From: Ctena decussata | Lineage: Eukaryota > Mollusca > Bivalvia > Lucinida > Lucinidae | Direction: 5' to 3' | Length of the DNA stretch: 64,000 nt | Assembly: GCA_963989385.1 (NCBI GenBank) | Contig: OZ022511.1 | Location: forward strand, 6,510,001 to 6,574,000 | Shown here: piece after piece, positions 56,008 through 64,000 of the stretch | How positions within the stretch are numbered: the first letter of the stretch is position 1 | How the letters are laid out: each line of letters begins with the position of its first letter | Position numbers and translations under genes: made by a program | Notes under the pieces: model-generated | The model's input: the letters and a program-made list of their open reading frames with translations, nothing else | The model's database searches: none | What the model was told of the DNA's origin: nothing

Positions 56008-57095
56008 GGATCGGATGTTTTGGTTAAAGTTTTATAAAGACCTATATCTCCTTAACTCATGGATGGATTCATTTGATACTTGCACTGTAGTTAGATATTG
56101 GTCAAAGGTTTAACAGGGTACCACCCCAACCCAACTCCGTGACCTTGATGTCAAGGTCATGGACTTAGAAAATTGGAAGTGCTTTTGTATTGGATGTTTT
56201 GGTTAAAGTTTTATAAAGCCAAATATCTCCTTAACCCATTGATGGATTCATTTGATACTTGCATTGTAGTTAGATATTGGTCCACAGTTTTCCAAGATAC
56301 TACCCCCACCCCCCTCAGTGACCTTGATGTCAAGGCCATGGACTTAGAAAATTTATTGCTTGGATGTTTTGGTTAAAGTTTTTTAAAGACACATATCTCC
56401 TGAACCCATAGATGAATTCTTTTTATATTTGCACTGTACCTAGATATTAGTCCAAAGTTTTATAGAGTACTACCCCAACCCCGCTCAGTGACCTTGATGT
56501 CTAGGTCAGGGAATTAGGAAATTTGGTCTTTATTAAAGTTTTCTAATTGCATACTGATTCATAATGCTTGACAGAGATTTAATTTACACTTGAACGGATG
56601 TTAGACAATTTTTTGAGATTTTACAAACACTATATACTTACCCCACTGGATGACCTTGAAGACCTTGAAGTCAAGGTCATCGACTTTGAATTTTGACTTA
56701 AAGATTTTGGTTAAAGTATTATATTTATGAAGACATAATTTCACAGTGCCACGATGGACTCAGCTGATACTTATACTTGGACTGATGTTTGATAATGGTT
56801 CAAAGTTTTGATATATCCTAGCCCGCCCCCTACCCCCCCCCCCCCCCACCCCAACCTCCCACCCCACCCCTTAGTTCTTCGAGCTCAAGCTCATGGACTT
56901 TGAAATTTCATGTGGTTTTTTTTTATTCTAATTTCATTTTAAACTTATTTCTGAGATAGCTTTTGTTTATAAATGTGTTGTCATTATGGACATGCTTGCC
57001 TGAAGTTTTATGCATAGCCGTCCACACCACCATAGCGACTGTGTGATGGGCAAGAACCTATTCAGGCGAGCTATGCTGTCAGGCGACAGCTCTTG
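55915..57095 (-). mobile_element. Pearl-like tandem element, ~175-bp units
   Basis: Ends AGCTCGTCTGAA and TTCAGGCGAGCT are inverted. A GTCGGC microsatellite (about 55970-56005) follows the left end. Units with GGATGTTTTGGTTAAAGTTT and TGACCTTGATGTCAAGGTCA start near 56014, 56190 and 56363 and become more diverged to the right. A C-rich stretch lies near 56824-56875. Confidence 0.6.
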
Positions 57096-57270
57096 TTTTT
57101 TTCAGAAAGGACTTCAAGGGAAAGGACCCCAAACATTTCGTTGTACCTCAACTACTTAAGAATAAAACTCGGCTAGCTTTTGTTTAATACGTACCAATTT
57201 TGTAATAAAAATTGCATGACATAATTTAATTAGTTTTTCAAACTTCGTTTAGTCCCATATTCCCGTTTAT

Positions 57271-58297
57271 TATGCCCCCAACTTCGAAGAAGTTGCTGGG
57301 GCATATTGCTTTGGTCTTGTCCGTCCGGAATTCCGTCCGTCCGTTTGTCCGTCCGTAACACTTTGAGTATGCTCTGTAACTTAGGTACTGTAAATGCTGG
57401 GGTCATGATATTTCATAGATGGATAGATAATAGAAACAGTGGACCCGTATTTTTTTTTATCTTTTCCGTCAGCCATGTACTTTTAAGTCATGTCCCTTTT
57501 TCGAAAACTTAAATGTAAGTTTGTAGCAAAATTTGGAAAAGTATTTGAGCTAGGTTGTTCATATTTGGCATACTGGTAGGGCTTAAGGTGTAGATAACCT
57601 GATTAACGTTTGGGCTAATTTTATTAAAAAAATTGACTGAATTATACCCCTTTGTTAACTTTGGCATTTTCCAACTTTTTAACCGTTCAACTAAAGACCT
57701 GATTTTTGGTACACCAATAGTATTTGATGTGCCAATCATTTTGATGATAATTACATTATGTTGAGTTTATTATTGACAGAGTTATTCCCTTTTTCTTATT
57801 TGTACAAAACAATGTAGGTATGATCTATTACTCAAGAACTGTAACTGCTGCAGCCTTGATAATTCATAGGTGGATATACCATAAAAAATAAGCAGACCAA
57901 TATTTTTTTCTTCTCAGTCGGCCATGTACCTTTAGAGTTCTGCCCCTTTTTTAGAAAAAATAAATGTAAGTTTGTTAGCAAAATTTTTGGAAAAAGTATT
58001 TGGTTGTTCATATTTGGCATACTGGAAGAGCCTATGGTGTAGATAACCTAATTAACATTTGAGCTGATACTAAGTCGATCATCCTAATGATGGTTATGTT
58101 ATGTTGCATTCATTACTGACTGAGTTATGTCCCTTTTCTGCTCTGTACTTAATATTCTAGGGTTGATCATTACTCGAGAACCGCAACTGCTTTGGCCTTG
58201 ATATTTCATAGATGGGTAGAATATAAGAATTAGCAGACATGTATTTATGCTCCTTTTTATTGACCTTGTTAGGGTCAGGCATATAGTTGGGGGCATA
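57271..58297 (-). mobile_element. Pearl-like tandem element with TATGCCCCCAACT inverted ends
   Basis: Left end TATGCCCCCAACT and right end AGTTGGGGGCATA are inverted. A CCGTCCGT microsatellite (57320-57357) follows the left end. About three units of ~330 bp carry CATATTTGGCATACTGG and GTGTAGATAACCT. Confidence 0.65.
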
Positions 58298-59182
58298 GTG
58301 TTTTACAAACACATTTTCTCGTTTAATCATATATCACTATAAATACATTATTCCTGGAACGTCTGCAAAAATGGAATGTATATTGAAATTATTTAATCAC
58401 CTGAGACGTAAAATCATGCATTACGGACTCGGAAGTACGTATGCAGATAATAATACGAGGGTCATCCAAAAAGTTCTGTCACTGGCTAATATCTCGAAAA
58501 CAACGAGTGCTATTCACCTAAAATAAAATCTTTCAGAAACCCTGTTTTTTATCACATAGCTGTAAAAACCTGAATCTTGTATCAATGATATAACATTCAC
58601 AATCTGCTTTAAAAGAAGGGTACCCTCACCCTAATGGCAAATTAGTAGATGCAACTCCGGCAATAATCAATGAAGGGATGTCTATTATCGCTGCCCGGTG
58701 CCTACGATATCTCAGGTGCTAATAAACACATCGAAAAAAATTCCAAGTGATTCTGTCCATTTTAAAGAGGTTATAGCATTTCGTAATCTCAACTTTATGC
58801 AAACAACGCCATAGGAAAATCGACTAGGTCATGTTCTAAGTTCAAAAGCTTCATAAATATATAATATTTCAAATTACGAAGCAAATCTTTACTGCAGTAG
58901 ATCATGACAATGTGTTCTCAATCAAAATTTCAGAAAAAGATATCTAAAATGAAGGCACAGTGGGTCCTTGAAAATTACGTGACTGTGTATTTCACCATAT
59001 TTCATATATCAAAATTTTGCATCGCATATAATTGACAGAAATCGCTGATTTTTATGTAGTGTCCCACAAAATGCAACAGACAGCAACCCTGAAAATTCCA
59101 GAATCCTGCGATATGTAATTGACGAGATATGCAGCATGAATCACAAGCCAGCAGTAAACTAGACAATCACTAAAGGTGATGA

Positions 59183-60664
59183 ATGCCCCCGCCATATGCC
59201 TCACTAGAAAAGTAATGTGTTAAAACATATTTGTGTGAAGTTACATCAAAATCTGTCAATAAATAAAGGTGCTAGAGGGATGACTGAGTTTTTCTTAAAA
59301 ATAGCAACTGTGACCTTGACCTTGGAACTACTACCCTGAAAGGTTAACTTGTCCAATATATTGTCATACTTAATATATGTGTGAAGTTCTATCAAAATCA
59401 GTGAATAAATAAAGGCGCTAGAACCATGACAAAGATTTACATGTACCTATAATAGCATCTGTGACCTTGACCTTGGACCTACAATGATGAAACGTAAATT
59501 TGTCCCAGATATTGTCAAGCTAAATATTTGTGTCAAGTTATGCCAAAATCATTCCAGAGGGATGACAGCATATTTTCTAAAACAGCAAATATGACCTTGA
59601 CCTTTACCCTGAAATTCTGGATCACGAACTTGTCCAAGATATTGTCACACTAAACATTTGAGTGAAGTTACATCAAAATTGTCAATGAATAGAGGAGTAG
59701 AGGAATGATAAAGTTTTTTTTCTAAAAATAGCAACTGTGACCTTGACCTTGGACCTGCGGTGCTGAAACAGTAATTTATTCAAGATATTGTTATACTTAA
59801 CATTTATGTGAAGTTACATCAAAATCGATTTATAAATGAAAGCGCTGGAGCAATGCCCTAGTTTGTCTGAAAATAGCAACTGTGACCTTGACCTTCATCC
59901 TACAAACCTGAAACGCAAAGTTGTTCAAGGTACTGTCATACCCAATAAAGCTGTGATGTAATACCAAAATCTGTTAATAAATGAGGCCGCTAGAGCGACG
60001 ATAAAAGATGAGATTGTATTTAAGCTATGGAAATATGGTCAAAATATGTATGTTATTCAAGGGGACATGATTCTGCAATAAATACCTGACTGAAAGTTCT
60101 GTTTCCTTTATGCAAATGTTCAATGCATGTCTGAACTGTGTTGCAAGTTTCAAATCCCTACATCAAATACTGTTGGAGGAGTTGCAGAGACAAGAACAGT
60201 ACTACAAAGTGTGAAATATGGTCAAAATATGCATGTCATTCAAGGGGATGTAATTCTGCCATAATGACCTGGATCAAAGTTTTGTTTCCTTTATGCACAT
60301 GTTCAATGCATGTCTGAACTGTGCTGCAAGTTTCAACTCCCTACATTAAATACTGTTGGAGGAGTTGTGGAGACAAGAACAGTACTCAAATGTGAAATAT
60401 GGTTATAATATGTATATTATTCAAGGGGACATAATTCTGCAACCAAGACCTAAATCAAAGTTCTGTTTCCTTTATGCACATGTTCAATGCATGTCTGAAC
60501 TGTGTTCCAATTTTCAACTCTCTGCATCGAATACTGTAGGAGGAGTTGCGGAGACAAGAACAGTACTACAAAGTGTGACGGACGTATGCACGGACGTACG
60601 TACGTATGCACGGACGGACAAGGGCAAAACTATATGCCCCTCCCAACTTCGTGGCGGGGGCATA
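59183..60664 (+). mobile_element. Pearl-like tandem element nested in the TIR element
   Basis: Starts ATGCCCCCGCC and ends GGCGGGGGCAT (inverted). One set of ~150-bp units has TGTGACCTTGACCTTGGACC and GTGAAGTTACATCAAAATC. A second set of ~180-bp units has TGTTGGAGGAGTTG and CAATGCATGTCTGAACTGTG. A GACGGACGTATGCACGG microsatellite near 60577-60618 precedes the right end. Confidence 0.68.
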
Positions 60665-60729
60665 AAAAAATCATGAAAATAGGCCAGTGTCAAATATAAG
60701 GTCTGTATTTGAGCTTATAACTAAACCAG

Positions 60730-61310
60730 ATGGCATGTTTTTACCATTTATCTGATATTAGTATAGCTCTTGCCAAGCTGAAACCAATTTGGAGAGATAA
60801 CAACATATCTCTTGGATCAAAGGTGACACTTATGCGCTCCCTTGTCATTTCCATATTTCTGTATGCCTGTGAATCATGGACCTTGACAGCAGAGTTAGAG
60901 AAAAGAACACAGGCCTTTGAGATGAGATGCTACAGAAGGTTACTGAACATTTCGTACAAGGACCATATAACCAATGAGGAGGTTCGCAGGAAGATCCAAG
61001 CAGCCATTGGAGAATATGATGAACTCCTGACGCTGGTCAAGAAACGGAAACTAAGGTGGTTTGGCCACGTCTCAAGGTCTTCTGGTTTAGCAAAGACAAT
61101 TCTTCAGGGCACAGTGAAAGGAAAAAGAAGAAGAGGTAGACAGAAGAAGAGGTGGGAAGACAATATCAAGGAGTGGACTGGAATGGATTTTGCCAGCTCA
61201 ACTAGGGCAGCTGAAGACAGGACAAGGTGGAAAGGGATTGTTTTGAAGTCAGCTGTGGTGCCCCAACGACCTAGTAAGGTTATAGGATAGAATAGAATAG
61301 AATAGACAAA
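60730..61310 (+). pseudogene. RTE-like LINE, 5'-truncated C-terminus
   Basis: The open frame to 61290 reads IALAKLKPIWRDNNISLGSK, VISIFLYACESWTLTAELEK, FEMRCYRRLLNISYKDHITN, KKRKLRWFGHVSRSSGLAKT and GKRRRGRQKKRWEDNIKEWT. This block follows the RT in RTE-like non-LTR elements. The 3' end runs into a short (ATAGA)n tail (61287-61306), as usual for RTE. Everything upstream is missing, so no intact enzyme is encoded. The same family is represented at 43935-45050. Confidence 0.8.
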
Positions 61311-61514
61311 ATCGTTCTTTTGACTGTTGCAAACCGTGGTAAGCTATCACGTATGTGAGCAAAGTTATGAGTCCAGTGACAGAACTTTTTGGACGATCCT
61401 CGTACAATTCGGGTAGAGAGCGTAAAAAAGAAAGCGTAAATCACGCTGGTATAAATTACAAATGTGGTCGCAACTTAGCTCAGCGTACAACTGTCCTACA
61501 GCATTAATACTTAA

Positions 61515-61786
61515 GAAAGGTTTAGAGTTCCCATAGCCTAATGGACGTAAGGGCAGTGGGGGCTAGAGACCCATTGTATCTTGGGCACAGCTGATGAAAG
61601 GCGGAGCCCAATTCTCTCCCTTCGCTGCCTTATCCTTCCCTGATTCAAAAAAGGTACCCATTAACTGCTGGGTTAACAGAGAGTTTTCCAGTCGTCGATT
61701 GGCGACGACGAGCCGCGAACTCACGACCTACCGGCGACTTTCCGCACAATAACCGAGCTACACTAACCACTCGACTACGGCGCGTC
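61515..61786 (-). repeat. tRNA-derived SINE
   Basis: On the minus strand it starts CGCGCCGTAGTCGAGTGGTT, with an A-box-like TAGTCGAGTGGTTAG and a B-box-like GTGAGTTCGCGG about 55 bases later. The spacing and A-box form recall Leu/Ser-type tRNAs. A ~200-base tRNA-unrelated body follows. It is not a functional tRNA gene: the cloverleaf 3' half is not closed. Confidence 0.65.
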
Positions 61787-61792
61787 AATTTC

Positions 61793-62735
61793 CGTGTGTG
61801 TGTGTGCTTCTTTCCCTATTGGTTTTGAGGGCGGGGCGGAATGTGGGATTTGATTGTATTAATTCCTGATCAGTGCTTATCCTTTTAGTTTTCTCTAATA
61901 CACAAAATAGTCGAAAAAGTCGTCAGCAGAGTGCAAGTATCAACAATGATCAAATTTATATAGCGCATAAATAGTCCCTGTGTAACCTGTATATAATGTA
62001 CACGGAAATATACTAACACAAAAAAGACACGTCCGTTTTACAAGGTTCTGAATCTTTTGAACCAGCCAATTTGTTACCCAAAAGCTAAAACGTGTTTACC
62101 GAACGTCTGGCACGCACAAAGTTCCAACATTTTAAATTTTCTCCATAGCCACAAGATTCATCGAACCTTATAAGGAAAACCGAATTTTTATCTTCAAGCA
62201 TTTAATTTGTGAAAATATGAAAAGTTATGAGTTAAACGAGGATCAGAAAAGTCGAAAAAAAAATTATAATTAAAAAAAACAAAAAAAACGCTTATTCAAG
62301 GAGAAAGCAGCCCAAAGCCGCCGATTTATGACATTATCTCCCTCTGAATTAAATTAATTAAGATTTTGGCACTCCCACATCTCAGTAATAGTTCATCATT
62401 TTGACATCGTTTTTGTTTGAAATCGCTTTTCTTGCGTACGATAATGAAAATATGCATCAAAAAATCTAAAAAAAAAAAAAAAAAAAAAAAAAAGGCTGAT
62501 ATCTGAAATTCTGGATCACTAAAGCCCGGTTTTATTACCCCACCCCTTTCAGAAAACTAATCAAGTTAAAGTGGTAACAGTTTTTTTACGATGCTGAAAG
62601 ATCCTAATTTCAATGATTTTGATGGCTTAAAATGAAATTTGAAAGGAAATAGTATAAAGATGGACAATGATCAATCAAATCCCACATTCCATTCTCAAAT
62701 CCAGTTGGGAAAGAAGCACATACACACAGAAAGTG
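61793..62735. mobile_element. Small foldback element
   Basis: GTGTGTGTGCTTCTTTCCC and GGAATGTGGGATTTGATTG at the left recur inverted at 62655-62735. The arms are about 70 bp. Inside are no ORF and a run of about 28 A near 62469-62493. Target duplication not resolved. Confidence 0.55.
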
Positions 62736-62847
62736 ATACAAGTTTTCGAAAGATACGCACAGTAAACCAAAAAAAGCAGCTCTTTCCCAAACAGATGGTA
62801 ATACAGCTACCTAAATAACAGCATCAACATCTATTTTTACTTGTTAT

Positions 62848-64000
62848 TAGCTCACCTGAGCCGAAAGCTCAGAGGTGAGCTTATAGGATGGGAGTCGAGC
62901 CGTCGTCCGTGCGTGCGTGGGTGGGTGGGTGCGTCAACACTTTCAAACATAAATATCTCAGAGACCAGTGGGCCGATCGCAATCAAATTTTATCTGAAGC
63001 ATCATTGGGTGGGGGAAAGGATGCATTAGGTTTTGGTGCCGATCAGCTCAGAACTCTGGTTTCCATGGCAACAGATAGCCCCCATAGGGTTATAATGGGG
63101 AAAATGGCGTCATCACGTTTCTTGACTGTTTTTGATTAGATCCTTTTCATACTTGCAGGTAATGATGACATACACAAGAGCTTGGATGAGTTCGAAATTT
63201 GGCCGGATTCGAGCACAGACTACGGAGTTAGCTGCCCTGGAGCGTTTGAAAAAATCCCATAGGGTTATAATGGGGAAAATGGCGTCATCACGTTTTCTCA
63301 ACTGTTTTTGCTTAGATCCTTATCATACTTGCAGGTAATGATGACATACATAAGAGCTTGGATGAGTTCGAAATTTGGCTGGATTCGAGCACAGACTACA
63401 GAGTTAGCTGCCCTTGAGCGTTTGAAAAAAATCCCATGGTGTTATAATGGAGAAAACAACGTCATCACATATTTTAAAAAAAACTTTGTCATCGCTCTAT
63501 TGCCTACATTTCTCAACGGATTTTAAAATAACTCCACACAAATGTAGGGCATGACAATATCTCGAGCAAGTTCGACTTTCAGGATGCTGCGCTTAAGGTC
63601 AAGGTCACTGTGGCTATTTTTAGAAAAACTTTGTCAGCGCTCTAGCACCTACATTTCTCAATGGATTTTAAAGTAAATTCACACAAATATAGGGCATGAC
63701 AATATCTCAAGCAATTTCGACTTTCAAGATGCTGCGCCCAAGATCAAGGTCACTGTGGCTATTTTAGAAAAACTTTGTCAGCGCTCTAGCACCTACATTT
63801 TCAATGGATTTTGAAATAAATTCACACAAATGTAGGGCATGACAATATCACGAGCAAGTTTGAATTTCAGGGTGCTGTGCCCAAGGTCAAGGTCACTGTG
63901 GCTATTTTTAGAAAAACTTTGTCATCGCCCTAGCACCTTCATTTCTCCATGGATTTTAAAATTACTTGACACAAATGTAGGGTATAACAATATCTCAAGC
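62848..64000 (-). mobile_element. Pearl-like tandem element, runs past the window end
   Basis: Starts TTAGCTCACCTGAGCCGAAA with a terminal hairpin, then a GTGCGTGCGTGGGTGGGTGG microsatellite (about 62909-62932). Then come ~173-bp units (CATAGGGTTATAATGGGGAA near 63085, 63259 and 63430) and ~148-bp units (TGTAGGGCATGACAATATCT near 63543, 63690 and 63832). The right end lies outside the window. Confidence 0.65.

Larger units (their letters stand above)
58456..61402. mobile_element. Composite mariner-type TIR element with TA target duplication
   Basis: The left end CGAGGGTCATCCAAAAAG and the reverse complement of the right end match over 30 bp with two mismatches (inner part GTTCTGTCACTGG). TA flanks are at 58454-58455 and 61403-61404. 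The 2,947-bp interior has no transposase. It carries a pearl-like element and an RTE-like LINE tail, apparently nested insertions. Confidence 0.82.

Overview
This 64 kb window looks like intergenic DNA from a metazoan, most likely a bivalve mollusc. That is inference from repeat content, not from a marker gene. It is AT-rich, has no bacterial-style gene packing, and I found no exon, tRNA gene or rRNA gene of the host that I can support. Almost every coding signal belongs to a mobile element. Several tandem-repeat elements have short ACGG/CCGT microsatellites and resemble the non-autonomous 'pearl'-type elements of bivalves.

Layout. 2.2-10.3 kb: a degenerate ~180-bp tandem array split by a decayed BEL/Pao LTR retrotransposon (LTRs 2495-2761 and 8601-8867). 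11.3-12.5 kb: two 5'-truncated Naiad-like fragments and a TTAA-flanked MITE fragment. 13.7-30.8 kb: a Penelope-like element (PLE) cluster. PLE1 (minus) is split by a 4.5-kb nested PLE with permuted endonuclease-RT order (Naiad-like, with ~280-bp terminal direct repeats). PLE2 (plus) and PLE3 (minus) follow. 31.3-35.3 kb: tandem-repeat elements with inverted termini and a full TTAA MITE. 38.3-41.0 kb: a ~145-bp tandem element. 43.9-49.9 kb: two decayed LINEs, one with an inverted 5' part and one split by a TAA-flanked foldback MITE. 50.2-50.6 kb: a retrozyme-like tandem with a consensus hammerhead ribozyme. 51.8-64 kb: more tandem elements, two TA-flanked mariner-type TIR elements, a 200-N gap, an RTE-like LINE tail and a tRNA-derived SINE.

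Most interesting system. The Penelope-like elements have two ORFs. ORF1 is a conserved protein of unknown function, and ORF2 is RT plus GIY-YIG endonuclease. In both copies that retain ORF1 (PLE1 and PLE2, clearly diverged from each other) the overlap holds a T TTT TTA heptamer exactly in the ORF1 reading frame. A -1 shift there enters ORF2, which has no suitable upstream ATG. I therefore propose -1 programmed ribosomal frameshifting for these elements. Each of the three PLE copies also carries a hammerhead-like fold just downstream of ORF2 and abuts a (TA)n tract. The separate retrozyme-like repeat at 50.3 kb is a plausible non-autonomous partner.

Limits: boundaries were found by eye, no alignment or database search was run, and superfamily names for TIR elements rest on target-site and TIR form only.
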